In this document: positions 36,586 to 47,973 of the stretch, in pieces
How the letters are laid out: every line of letters begins with the position of its first letter
Numbering within the stretch: the first letter of the stretch is position 1
Made by a program: the position numbers and the translations under genes
Notes under the pieces: model-generated
Seen by the model: the letters and a program-made list of their open reading frames with translations, nothing else
Database searches by the model: none
What the model was told of the DNA's origin: nothing
Assembly (NCBI RefSeq): GCF_000471905.2
Contig: NW_006496103.1
Location: 412,450-476,449 of the forward strand
Source: Amborella trichopoda
Taxonomy: Eukaryota; Streptophyta; Magnoliopsida; Amborellales; Amborellaceae
Direction: 5' to 3'
DNA: 64,000 bases

Positions 36586-36990
36586 ACACCCCCGCAAAAA
36601 AAATGGGCATGGTGCAAACTAAACAGGCACCATGAGTAAAAATGGCAGACGGGCATGGCCACGAAGCCATGAGTAAGAGCGTTTCGTAAAGAAAAACCAG
36701 GCACAGTGAAAACTCAAAAGGACATCGTGAGTAAAAATGGAAAAAGGGTGGACATGGCCGCCAGGTCATAGGTAAAAAAGCCCAATAAAAAGGAAGTTGG
36801 TGAAAACTGCCTTGCGGTGCCACTTCCCTCGTGCAAGTGAAAACCTGAAAGGGTGCCTGGACCAATAAGGGGGCTGATGCCGCTCTCACCTTTGTAAGTG
36901 GCTTCAGTTCGCAATCTAAGAAAAATCCCCCCGGTATCAAATACCCTGCTATCGGGATCCAAAAATAGCTTTTAAGAAAAACTCCAGCTT
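36586..36990 (+). repeat. GGCATGGT / GAGTAAAAATGG repeats of A
   Basis: The motif TGAGTAAAAATGG appears at about 36630 and 36728, with GGGCATGG-like parts before it and weaker copies to about 36990. Same order relative to the 35-bp-type array as in B. Confidence 0.55.
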
Positions 36991-37164
36991 GCATCCATTC
37001 ATGAAAAAACCCATGAGTCAGAAGAAATTGCTTGAACGGCAAAACGGGGCTCCATGCTAAAGGACCCCACGCTAAAAAAGTCAAACAAAAGTTAGAAAAC
37101 CACTATTGCAAACCAAAGACACCCCCAGCAGCAAGAAACTGTCAACCAGGTCAAAACCTGCCAA

Positions 37165-37665
37165 CAGCAACCGAAGGTAGAGCCCTTTTAAGGCAGCCTC
37201 ACCAACGCCCCTCCCTGACTGACAGGCCCTAGATTTTTTGGGCAGGCCAACAAAAAGCCCCCCGACTGGACCCTACAGGATGTGGCCCAAAGAGGTACCT
37301 TACTTGTCAAAGCAAACCAAACACAGCAGCAAACAACACCCACCAAGGGCTCCTTGGTTGCCTATCCAAAACATGGTCTCAAACGTGGACCTCCACCAGA
37401 AGACCTCAAACAAAAACTGATTGATTGGGAAGAAAGCCCTTGAGCAAGGCCCCCGACTATCAGACAAGCCTGGATTCTGACCGACTGGGTCTACAAACCC
37501 TTAAACAAGGCCTCCAACTGTCGAAACCAAAAATATGAGTAGTTGAAGTGAGTTTACAATCCCTTAAGCAAGGCCCCCACCAACGGCTCAAAGTCTCTTC
37601 TCCCCTAAAGCCTCATCGGATCTAGGTCTACAAGCCCTTAAGAAAGGCCCCCAAATGTAGAGCAC
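37165..37665 (+). repeat. 60-75-bp repeats with CCCTTAAGCAAGGCCCCC
   Basis: Variants of CCCTTRAGCAAGGCCCCCRAC recur at about 37430, 37495, 37555 and 37630, with weaker copies near 37175 and 37245. They take the place next to the 3' LTR that the 45-bp array takes in B, but the sequence is unrelated. Confidence 0.65.
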
Positions 37666-37809
37666 CTTGGTCACCCCTCCGGAAAGCAGCTTCGCACGAT
37701 TCTGCCTTTGGCGGTCGTGTAGATCCGATGGCCAAGAAAAAACTGAAAGCCGAAAGATCAATTTTGATTTCTGAAAGTTTCCCTTCTCGCTTCTCTCGAA
37801 GTGCAACAT

Positions 37810-37823
37810 CCGGCGGGGTAAGC
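37810..37823 (+). other. Polypurine tract region of A
   Basis: CCGGCGGGGTAAGC stands directly before the LTR start TGTTGAAG. Less pure than that of B, but in the same place with the same AACATC lead-in. Confidence 0.5.
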
Positions 37824-39128
37824 TGTTGAAGTATATTTTTCAACACTTGTTATCCCCGATTTGCATAAGGAGAGAGTAGTATGCAAGCTAAGACCACAGG
37901 AACCCAAAACGCTTGTGGACTATGGAAGCGGTAGGCCAATAAGCCCTTATGCTGAGTATAATCACTGATGGTCCTAGAATGGCCCTATGACTTGGCTAAG
38001 GGTCCTCTAAGAACACCCGCTAAGTCTTGCCGCAATCCGACGAGATTAAGGTCGATCAAATGGCAAATTCGTTTTCAGAATTCTGCCTCTATCATACTAA
38101 AGAGAGACCCTATAACTACAGCCCTATTTTTTGAGCTTCAAACGACCACCAGATTGTGTCTGTTGGATTCATACGGTTTGAAAACCCCCAGGTACCAAAT
38201 TTCAGGCCATTTGGACACTCCTAGACCAACATGTGGCCAATCTACCAAAAATGGGTAGGCCGCATGCAATCTTAGTGCACCCTCAGAGAACCATCTTCCC
38301 CTTACAGAAACTGTGCTTTCCAATTTCAGGTTGGACTTTTCATGATTGTATCTCCCTCATCCTGAGACGAAATAAGTCCTAACTCTGGGAGGATGTTCAT
38401 CTCGTCAGCCCGACTGTTTTAACATATGGCTCTCCTGACGGCATAGCATGAGCCGAGAGAAATCGAAGAAAGAAGATCACCATGGAAAAGCAAAAAGTTG
38501 CAGGGAATTTAAAGAAGAAAGTCCCTTTGATTACATGACCGGATCATGAAGTCTGTGCACTCGATCGACCTAAGAATGGATGCATCACGACCCTAAGGTC
38601 AAGAACTCCATTCAAGCCAAACCTCGCGCATGATGAACGTCAGATTCATCGTATTTCAGGGATAAAGAAGAGGCAATTTCTGGCTATCGAAATCCCAATT
38701 CCTACAAAAATTCCCAAATTGAGAAAAGGATCATTCGGACACCAAATTGAGCCATTGTTGTAGCAAAATGTTCAGGACAACTTGCTCGTCAATCTACAAG
38801 AAATTGAGGAAAATAATCAGTGAACAAGAGAGATCTATGATCCAAAACTCTCAAGATCCTCATTATTCTGCCGCTCAGGTTAGCATCCGAAGACTTCAAT
38901 TCATGGCTTAAAACATATATCAAAATGATCCTCTCACTGATCTCTCCAAGTTTTTAATACTATTTTGACCATGATAGGGACTCATTTAGAATTGCTCAGC
39001 TTGTTACGGCCAAGGGGCAAAATCATCATTTTGCCTCCACTTTTAGCATTTATTTAATTCAACAAAAAATGTATTTTTTAGTAATTAGGTTTGTTTTTGA
39101 GCATCCACCCATGTTTCCCATGATTGCC

Positions 39129-39136
39129 TATAAATA
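39129..39136 (+). promoter_or_regulatory. TATA box candidate in the A LTR
   Basis: TATAAATA lies in the middle of the LTR. The matching region of the B LTR has an AT-rich TATATATA stretch (about 20083). It is the likely core promoter of the retroelement. Confidence 0.5.
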
Positions 39137-39484
39137 CCTAGCATATAATAACTCAGAGGGTCTTTGGTCTTCTTTTGATCTCAGAGAGAGGCTTTTAGCT
39201 AGGGGGGTCATCTCTTGATCTTTTGGTGTAACTCTTGATTGTTTCTAGTAAAGAATTCCCCCTTGTTGCCATTAATTTCATTTTGTTCTTTAGAGAGAGA
39301 GAGAGGAGAGAGAATATTTTTGCCCACTTCCCATAGTCTTAGCCGCCGAGCCAAGACCCACTAGGTAACTTCTCTCTTCCCATGTGTAAGGTGAGGGGCT
39401 GACAGTTAAGCCGCAGACCCTGTCATTCTCTTCTCTCTTCCCCTTTTTTTTTTCTCCTTCTCACCCTTCTTTCTCTCTGTCCAC

Positions 39485-39695
39485 CAAATGGTGATCCGAG
39501 CCTTTTCCCGGAGTGGCAGGCCTCAACTGCCGCTTCGCCTTCCCTTTCCTTCCTTCTCCTTTTCCTCCCCGAACAACGATCTAAGCCTTTCCCGTAGGGG
39601 CAAGCCTCAACCACCGTTTCGCCTTCCCTATCATTCTTTCTCCTTTTCCTTCCCGAACGATGGTCTAAGCCTTTTCCCATAGTGGTAGGTCTCAA
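39485..39695 (+). repeat. 93-bp repeat, 2.3 copies, in the A LTR
   Basis: Phrases GATCCGAGCCTTTTCCCGG / GATCTAAGCCTTTCCCGTA / GGTCTAAGCCTTTTCCCAT recur with a spacing of about 90 bp, each followed by CAGGCCTCAACTGCCGCTT-like sequence and a pyrimidine run. Confidence 0.7.
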
Positions 39696-39699
39696 CTAT

Positions 39700-40250
39700 C
39701 GCTTTATTCTTCTCTCTCCTTCTCTTTCCTCTTTCTCTCTCTCTTCTGTCTCCTTCTTCTTTTCTTTCCCTCTTTCCCTCTTTCTCTCTCTCCCTTCTCT
39801 CCCTTTCTTCTCTCTCCTTTCTCTTTCCTCTTTCTCTCTCTTCTCTCTCCTTATTCTTTTTTCCTTCTTCTCTTTCCCTCTTTCCTTCCTCTCTTTCTCT
39901 CTCCCTTTCTTCTCTCTCCTTCCTCTTTCCTCTTTTTCTCTCTCTTCTCTTTCTCTTTCTTCTCTCTCCCTTCTCATTCCTTCTTTATCTTCTCCCTTCT
40001 CTTTCTCTCTTTCTCTCACTCCTCTCTTTTTTTTTCTCTCATCTTTTCCTCTTTATCTCTCTCTTCTCTCTCATTTTCTTCTCTCTCCTTCCTCTTTCCT
40101 CTTTCCTCTTTCTCTCTCTTTCCTGTTTCCTCTTTCTCTCTCTTATCTTTCTCTTTCTTGTTTCTCCCTCTTCTTTCCCTCTTTCTTTTCTCTCCTCTTT
40201 CCTTCGGTCTCTCTCTCTTCTCTCTATTCTTTGTCCTTTGTAATCTCTTC
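39700..40250 (+). repeat. 550-bp nearly pure pyrimidine tract
   Basis: TCTCTCTTCTCTCTCC-type sequence with very few purines. It yields a long Ser/Leu/Phe-only open frame on + and a Glu/Arg/Lys one on -, neither a gene. The 5' LTR has the same tract at 1-700. Confidence 0.9.
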
Positions 40251-40941
40251 ATCTTCTCCTCTCGCTCCTCATTCACACTTTATATTCTCCCTCTATCTCT
40301 TGTTTTCTTTCTCCTTCCTCGTCTTTTTATCTCCCATTCCTCCTCTTTAATCTTCCTCTCTTCTTTTATCTCTCTCCCTCTTCTACCTTATCTTCATCTT
40401 TCTTTACTCTTTCCTCCATATACTCAAAATGTCATGGGTTTCTCGTTAAGAAGGCATCATAAGGTTGTCGGATTGATAAGGAACCAATGAAACCTCCCAC
40501 CATTCGTCTCCATCATCTTTGCACTTTTTCGCTCAAACGCATATGTATGCGTATGTCTGCATCTAGACAAGCCCAGGTACTTTGACCAACTTGTCTAGAT
40601 ATTCTTATGTGTGTGTGGTTACAAGAAGGAAGAAAGGAGGCCAAGAGAGGTGAGCCCCGAACCAGTCTCAGAATTGGGGGGCTTTCTCTGTGATCTAAGA
40701 GGGCACCAGCACGAGCCAAACCCGAGCGTATCATGGACCCACGTGAAGTAAATTCTGCCTCACAACTAAAATTTTTCTCTCATCGGTTGGTATTTCTACC
40801 CGCGTCCTCCTTACGTGGTTACTAAGAGAGCGGTCTTAGGTCCTCGGTCCATCTCGATCCTGTGACCACGCCACCAGGTCGACCCGACTCGAAGGGTGAA
40901 ACCGAAGAGCCTGACCAACCTCGCCTCAACCACATCTGCTC

Positions 40942-41420
40942 AAAACTGGTAGACTCCGATGCAGGGTTGATTTTGGGGCTGTCAAGATGTTGTCTTTACA
41001 AAATCAACCGATTTGGGTTAGTATGGGCTGGGCGACACTGGGAGCGTCGCCCAGACCAAATTTGATCAAAACGGGTAGATTCCAGTATAGGGCTGATCGT
41101 GGGGTTGTTGAGATGCTTCCTGCAAAAAATTGGCCAATTTGGGTCAGTCTGGGCTGGGAGAGACTAGGAGCGTCACCCTGACCAAATCTACTCAAAACGT
41201 GTAGATTCCCATCCAGAGCTGACTCGGGGATGTCAGGATGCATCTTGTCAAAAATCAATGAATTTTGGTTATTCTGGACCTGGTGACACTCTTAGTGTCG
41301 CTTGGGTGACACTTGGAGCGTCGCTTAGACCAAATCTTCCCCAAATTGCAAATTTTCAAATCAGGGCCAATTCACTAACTTTTGTGATATTGCCTGCAAA
41401 AATTTGGGTCAAAACAAGGT
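40942..41420 (+). repeat. 126-bp tandem repeat, about 3.7 copies, just outside A
   Basis: Unit starts at 40942, 41068, 41194 and about 41343. Each begins AAAACKGGTAGATTCC or a variant, has GGGCTGATYGTGGGG in the middle and ends GGAGCGTCGCCCAGACCAAAT. The third copy is longer through an internal duplication around GTGACACT. The array starts 24 bp after the A LTR, so A inserted beside or into it. Unit origin unknown. Confidence 0.8.
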
Positions 41421-44400
41421 GTTTTGCTGTATTTAGTGATTTGTTTACTAAAACAAGGTATTCTATAGGATTCTGGATCACAGGTTAGGCAGTATGGACT
41501 ATGGTAGTTTATGATCTCGAGGTTTACAAAGATAGTGTAGTCTTAAAGGTTCAAGAATATCATAGAATTTGCCTGTTTTAAAAATGGGGTGTCTACATAT
41601 ATAAAGATAAGGTATAGAGATTTGGGTAGGGATCAATCCCTTTTTTATAGTGCTTGAACAAGATTAGGGTTTTTTAGGGTTTTCCTTGGCTTGCTTCTTC
41701 TTATGAGATTGAATATGAACTATTGATCTTGGATAACTTGCGGGGTGAGAGATTTGAGCCCTTCATTCCACAGATGGTCATCAACAATATGGAAGGTGCT
41801 AGAACATTTATCCCACTTTCTTAAACCATTTTCTCATAAATAGAAATTAAATAAAATATTTTCAAATATAATATTTTGCATACCAAAATAATTTACAAGC
41901 CTTCTCATGCTTTCTAAAAATTCATTCAAAGCTTCATCAAGCCAATGCCTTTCCAAAACACATAGAAACTTGGCCTATAAGCCAAAGTTACTTATCACAA
42001 AAATAAAAAGCTTCTAAATGGGTGGGGCGTGCCACCCATGAGATGATCTTCTGGGCCTCACCAGACCATGGTGGGTCCATGTGCACGATGGGCCCCCATG
42101 TAATTTTAAATTTTTTTAAAACTCAATAAAATAATTTTAGAATTTATTTGAATATTTAAATCAATGTAAAATCAATATCTTTGATTTTATAAATCCAAAT
42201 TTGATAAATAAAATATCCAAAGATCTAAAAAAATTCAAAATAATAATTTTAAAAATCATATGTATCAGAAACAAACATAATTAAATTCATTAGATGGAAA
42301 AATGATCCATATGATTTAGGAATTAAATCAATAAGACACTAGGGCATTCCACCTTCAATTGTAGACTATGGACCACACTTGTTTTATCAAACCGACCCAG
42401 TATTTCTCATGACTCACAGTCCATGTAAGGCCTCACTAGTGGGTCACCAAAGTCTAGTCGATGAGTGACGGGGTTGTAATCTCAGTTTGTGGATTTCAGG
42501 TTCTCCCCTAAAGATGTGCCAAGGTCACCTAGACCTGATTTGACCACAGCTCTTATGGTGCATAGGGGTATCTCTCGCACATGCATAAGCTTCACTCTAA
42601 AAGGTGGTTCGTTTTCCCAAAATGACTATCATTATATATGTCATGTGATAGTACATGGATGAGGCTTTGGCCCCCATCTTTGAGGCCACCATCATACACA
42701 AGGGTCACACAGTCCCTCGGCTCATTCATTCGGGCATACTCGGACCTCATCATGATATGACTTATTAGAACCCTTATTAGATAGTTTTCTATGCCCAGGT
42801 AACATAGGTTTTCCCCAGCCGACTGGCTTAGACCGTCAAGCACAATTCGGTATCCACAAACATCATTCGCTTAGTATGGTCCACACAGGATCACACTCCC
42901 ATCGAGTTCATGTTCCACTGTATCAAAATGTTTATTACAAGCACTCATAAGGCCTTTAATGGCCACCCTCACCCAACATCATATGTAATGTGTATGTGTA
43001 TCTTTTAGTTGAGAACATTTTTTTCCTTTGTGAATATGGTTGATAGGGTAAACTTCATGAATATGCCTCATCTGAGGTTATTTTGTGAAATCTATAATCT
43101 TCATCATCCACAAACTATCATTGTGTTAATTGGTCCTAAGCTCTATGGTTAAGCATCCAATCCAAATTGAATAACTTATATGTCCCAATTGAGGATAAGA
43201 TGAGAGAGTAGACTAGGTAGGTTAAGCATGTGCAAAGCAAATAAGTACATCACCTATTAAGTGGTGCAAGTTAGTTCAAGTGGAAGGATAATAAAGGGGA
43301 ATGGATAATGCCCAAAAGTAATGAGAAAAGATATGAGTACTTATGCCACACTGAGGGTATGACCCTTGATAGAGCAGATTAGTGGAACAGGATTTGTATA
43401 ACTGAACCTAAATATTTGAGAAAAATCTCTGATAATGATGATGATGTGATGATGATCTGTCCGAATTGGGGATAATTTGAGAACACAGAAATGGAAAAAG
43501 TGGATTGAGTGTAAAATTGAAAGTATGTGATCCCTTTTCTTAAATTTTCCCTCGTAGTGAAGGAATTTTCCATAGATTTCCTTTTTATTTTTGAAAGAAA
43601 ATTTATTAACTTTTTTTTTTATTTTTTGGACGTTTGTATACTATTAAAGATTTATATTATTGTAAATAATGGGACTCCCCAAAAAATCTGGCTAATAGGT
43701 ATCCCAAAAGCCCTGTTTCGAAGTCTTGAAGACAACACCATGCCTAGTGAGCCATAGTGAACCCTTATAATTGTTCCAAAGTGACCCAAAATCTATTCAA
43801 TACCCACAAATAGTGACTTTAGATACCCACGAACCTTATGAACCCAGAAAACTGATCAGAATTCCAACTTGACCTCAGAAACCTGAAACCAATGCCCTAA
43901 AGTCTTAGCCTTGTAGACTTCTAAAACCTAACTCAAATTTGACTAAATTTGATTCCAAATTATAGAGAAGGCCACAAGTTTTCCAACGGTCCAAGAATTG
44001 CTTGAATCCAACTTACTATTAGCCTGGGAACCATTGTTCAGAAAATGATATTTTAGTCCTCTGCATAATCCGTGATCAAGGGTCCACCAGGATTTGTACA
44101 AACCGCAGCCTCTCTAAAGCAACGAAAAGCAACCGGCACAACCCAATAAATAGCAAATTTTTGGAAAGTTTCATTAAGCAGTTATTTTGTGGGGGCTTTT
44201 CCATCGTAGTCCAGTTGGTTTTCATATTCACAATAAAAATAAAAATAAATAAATAAATAAATTTTAAAACTATTAAATTCACAGCTAGTAAGGAAGGATT
44301 GATGCGGCGGTCAGGCCAGGACAAAGATAAAAGAAGCCTTGGAAACAAGGATGGATGGACTTAATAAATACAACAAAACAAACACGAACCGGTTGAACTA

Positions 44401-46060
44401 CTTACAAAACTTTTGACATCTAGTTATTTATTTATTTGGATGCTTATATTTGTATTGTTTGACATCACAAAAGAGATACTAACTTGCTTTTTTTTTATTT
44501 TTTTTAAGGGAAAAATAAGTACTTTGCTCCCGCACACGGCAAATTGGCCTGCCAATTATTCGTGTTCATCATGACATTTGTCGTCTCTGTCATATCACAT
44601 AATGTAAAATAATATTCAATAATATAACGTACTATATTATAGAATACATATTATATATTATATTTAATATACAAGTTTTAATATGAAATATTATTTTTCC
44701 ACCTAAATTTCGATGGGTCTATTCCATAAGCATAATTTTAAAATATTAAATTTTAAAAAAATTAATTAATAAAATGAAATGAGACTAAATTTATAATTAC
44801 AAATAAAAAACTATGATTGAGTAATTCTATTAATTAATAGATAAAATTTCAACATCATGGATATTAAAACTTCAAATTTTGAATTTTTAATATCCCCAAA
44901 AATGTAAAACCTAATTTTCAGATTTTTGGGTTTTGAATATATGAAATTATAAAAAAAAAAAAAAAAAAAAGAATCAAAGAATATGCAGTTCCTAATCTCG
45001 AAGATTCAAAATATGGCAATTTTGGTTATTCCAAAAAAATTGTGCAAAGAGTATTTATGTAATGAAAATCTTTGGTAAATTTTAGATAAAATAAATTATA
45101 CATATGTATATAATTTCTGCCTTTTTTTAAGAGGTAGTTTTCTATGTGGCGCCGCTGAAGTGTAAAGTATACATGACCCTGCTCTGGGATGGTATCAAAT
45201 TTAGGATGTCCAAAGATCTCATAGGGATACACAAGATAATAATAATAATAAAGTATGGTTGATGATGAAAAATTATCAAAATACCTTTGAAACTTGAAGA
45301 AGCGTTTTAATGATTTATTTGCATCGTAAATTTTTTTTTTTTTCAGGTTCATGCCGATAAAATGAAGGAACGCTCAAAATTATACCAAACAATGTGCAGT
45401 CCCTTGTATCTAATGTCCATCTCTAAGAGAGATGTCAAAGAATGTTACATCCACTATAAGTTAAAATAGACGATAAGGAAAGGAATTTAAAAAATAGCAT
45501 TTTATATTTTTTTGAAAAAGAAAAAAGTCGAATTTAGATCATTGTCACAATTGAGATTCTCGAACCCTGAAATTTTGAATCAAAGATACATCTTTGAGAT
45601 GTATTTTGTAGGGAGACCACACAAAAATAGTGTGAGTTAGCCAATTCACTAGACTCTTTTCTAAAAAAGAAAAATATTCAAAATCTAATGGCATCATAGT
45701 CGGGTATTGTAACATGGGCAATCATGTCCAAATGTATTCATTTTGAATTCTACCCCTTATTGTCTTGCTATTCATCCATCTGCCTACAAAAAATAAAGTT
45801 GTTCTCATAGTTGTCTTATAGAAGTTCTCCTTTAGCTTCATTAGTATGTGGCAATAACATAAAACTCCGGTTGTAGATCTCTACCCTGCGCACTCAAATC
45901 TAATTCTATGTGCGCCATCGAAGAATTAAAATAATTTTAAAATTCAAGCAATCTTACTAATCAACAAGAACTTTTTAAAAAAATTATATTATATCTAAAC
46001 GAGTGTTATATTTAAGTGAGCAAGTGTACAATGTAAACTTGCAAGAGCATGTAATGAAAA
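41421..46060. other. AT-rich spacer, no gene recognised
   Basis: Base composition drops to clearly AT-rich from about 41.6 kb. A more GC-rich island at 42000-42900 may be the relic of another element, but I could not find its ends. Simple repeats: (AAAT)n-like near 44238 and poly-A at 44950. No coding stretch shows a family I know. Confidence 0.5.
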
Positions 46061-46061
46061 T

Positions 46062-47973
46062 TTTCATATTACAAAGTATTTGAAGATTCGACAATCCGAA
46101 TAAGAATCAAAATCACTCGATCCGAATCGAAAATTGTCCAAATCAAGAATTGGCCATATCCCTCTTGAACCGATCGGTTCAAGATGCTTCGTACCTATTC
46201 TTTGACCAATTCTTGACTGGTTCTCCCAAAAACATCCAGTTCCACCTACGACATCCAGTTCCACCTAAGACCGGTTTTTCTTTGTAGTTTTTTAACTTTA
46301 AAATTTTTGAAATTTTATATCAAAAAGTAGGGATGGGCAATGGCCTGGCCACCACATGTTGAATTTTGGAACTCGTTCCAAACCCCTCCATGTGTAGTTT
46401 TTTTTAAAGGGAAAAGTTTATATAATGTTGCAACATTAAAATGTAGAATTACAAATGCACGTCAAAAATCTATCGGAAAGGTTGTTTTAATGTTAAAAAA
46501 CGCTCCATTTGATCATCTCGACATCAAGATGTATGAACATATAAAAAAAAGTTTTTGAGTCTAAAAACTAGTGCATGTTGCTACACATTATCTAGACCGT
46601 CAATTTTCAAGATTTTCATAGGCTTAAATATCTCCATGATTTTAACCATTTTTGAACCATTTTTGAAGTTTAAAATTTTCTAATTAGATATAAAAATATA
46701 TTTTAAGATAATATTAATAATGTTTTACAACAAATTTTGGAAGTGCGCCTTAATTGGATTGTTTAAGGTTGCAACTTTATGAAGACTGCACCTTCTATTA
46801 ATGTTTCCTCTATTAATGTTCTTTTTTATACAACTTTGGCTACCCATTTCACATGGGGCTGCTTCAACAGTCATCAATACCTATGACTTAATAGTGAGAA
46901 AGCAGCTTTTATAGAACTCATCAGCTCCCTAAGTCCTCGATGTGGGACTTTTCTTTATCGTATATTGCGGCTTCTTATATGAGGGTCAGAAAAATACTTT
47001 AACATATGTAGTAACACAAGTAGATAATATAACCATTGTATATATCTAATGTTTTATTTCTTTAGAGTGAGAAATCAGCCTTTATAGACCTCATCGCGTC
47101 CCTAAGTCCTGTGGAAGATTTCTTTCTCGTATATTGTGGCTTCTTTTATGAGGGTCCTAAAAATACTATAAAAAAACATGTATAACACAAGTAGATAATA
47201 TAGCCATTGTATATATCTAATGTTTTATTAACACGAATTTCATTTTCTTGGATGTGTTTATATCCTACATTGCATTTTTTTTTTTCCATTTAATCCTAAT
47301 CGAATGATTTATTTGTCGATGATGAAAATGTTGAAAGCTTATATCACCTGTAATATCTTTTTTTCTTTACGACATTGGTATTAATGATTAACATTTTTTT
47401 TAGTGATAATTGACTGATATAATGCGGATCAACAATGACTATGTATGTGATTGGTATTGCTAAAAATGAAATACAATTTTGAATCAAACTGAAAACCACA
47501 TGAAAATAAAATAAATGATATGTAAACTTAGAAAAAAAAAAAACATGCCTGATGCATTTAAGTTTCTAAAGTCGAAGAAACTACATTTGTGTTTCCGATG
47601 AACTCAAATCATATTCAACATTTTATTTGGATCTTGCAATTGCCTATGTTTCTCTTTTAAGCGGCATGACCAAAATTGATAAAGAGGGCAATTATCTTCA
47701 ATAGCCAATAGATATCTAGATAGGGAAATGACGTCTCATATTTACATATTTTTACAAAATAATAAAAATTACAAAAGGTAACACCCTCAATTCTTTCGAA
47801 AATTCAAAAAGTACTATTTTTGAAGAACTGTAACAATTTTTTAAAATTTTACTGAAGCCAAAACCAGCCAATTTGGCCAATTCTGCGATCTAGATTGGTA
47901 ATTCCCCGATCTGACACGATTTTTGGGGTAACCATGCCAAGTCACCGATCCGTCTTTATACTCAAAACACGTG
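46062..47973. mobile_element. Possible second hAT-like TIR element (weak)
   Basis: The left part (46080-46220) has GATTCGACAATCCG and GATCCGAATCG phrases. The right part (47880-47965) ends GGTAACCATGCCAAGTCACC then GATCCGTCTTTATACTCAAAAC, like the right end of the hAT element at 51830-51910. The 1.9-kb span equals that element's length. No target duplication was found, so the ends are provisional. Confidence 0.3.
46892..47232. repeat. Tandem duplication of about 170 bp
   Basis: 46892-47063 and 47065-47232 share GTGAGAAA, TCCCTAAGTCCT, CGTATATTG and ACACAAGTAGATAATAT in the same order, with scattered differences. Confidence 0.8.

Larger units (their letters stand above)
1..40917 (+). mobile_element. 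Element A: large Tat-like Ty3/gypsy LTR retrotransposon, split by D and B
   Basis: Seen: an LTR tail (1-1210) matches 39.7-40917, and gag, protease and a coiled-coil-like region follow on the + strand. The protease region stops at 6387 and its downstream coding sequence resumes at 16401, so element D lies inside it. The other gap (18733-35171) is element B. After B come tandem arrays, a purine-rich tract and a 3' LTR. Family knowledge: gag with repeated C/H knuckles, very long LTRs and antisense/tandem-repeat 3' regions fit the Tat (Ogre/Retand/Grande) branch. No RT, RNase H or integrase was recognised. The left end is outside the window. Net length without the insertions is about 16 kb if the 5' LTR equals the 3' LTR. 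It is a fossil broken in many places; LTR divergence of about 14% over a hand-aligned stretch says old. The part after 35172 could be a second, related element rather than the same copy. Confidence 0.7.
37824..40917 (+). repeat. 3' LTR of element A
   Basis: Length 3094 bp, starts TGTTGAAGTATATTTTTCAAC and ends GCCTGACCA. Its last 1.2 kb matches 1-1210. Its start and its 39000-39110 part resemble the B LTR, so A and B LTRs are related though clearly diverged. It contains 93-bp repeats (39485-39680) and a long pyrimidine tract. Confidence 0.75.

Noticed and set aside
36575-37084. 169-codon - frame
   Set aside because: Antisense to the tandem-repeat region of A; Phe/Pro-rich, no family resemblance, no counterpart in B.
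39682-40350. 222-codon open frame on +, one of the longest in the window
   Set aside because: Only Ser, Leu, Phe and Pro from a pyrimidine tract inside an LTR; the mirror frame on - is only Glu/Arg/Lys. Composition artefact.
42592-42843. 83-codon - frame in the GC-richer island (MLDGLSQSAGENLCYLG)
   Set aside because: Looks protein-like but I know no family for it and there is no supporting context. Left as unrecognised spacer.
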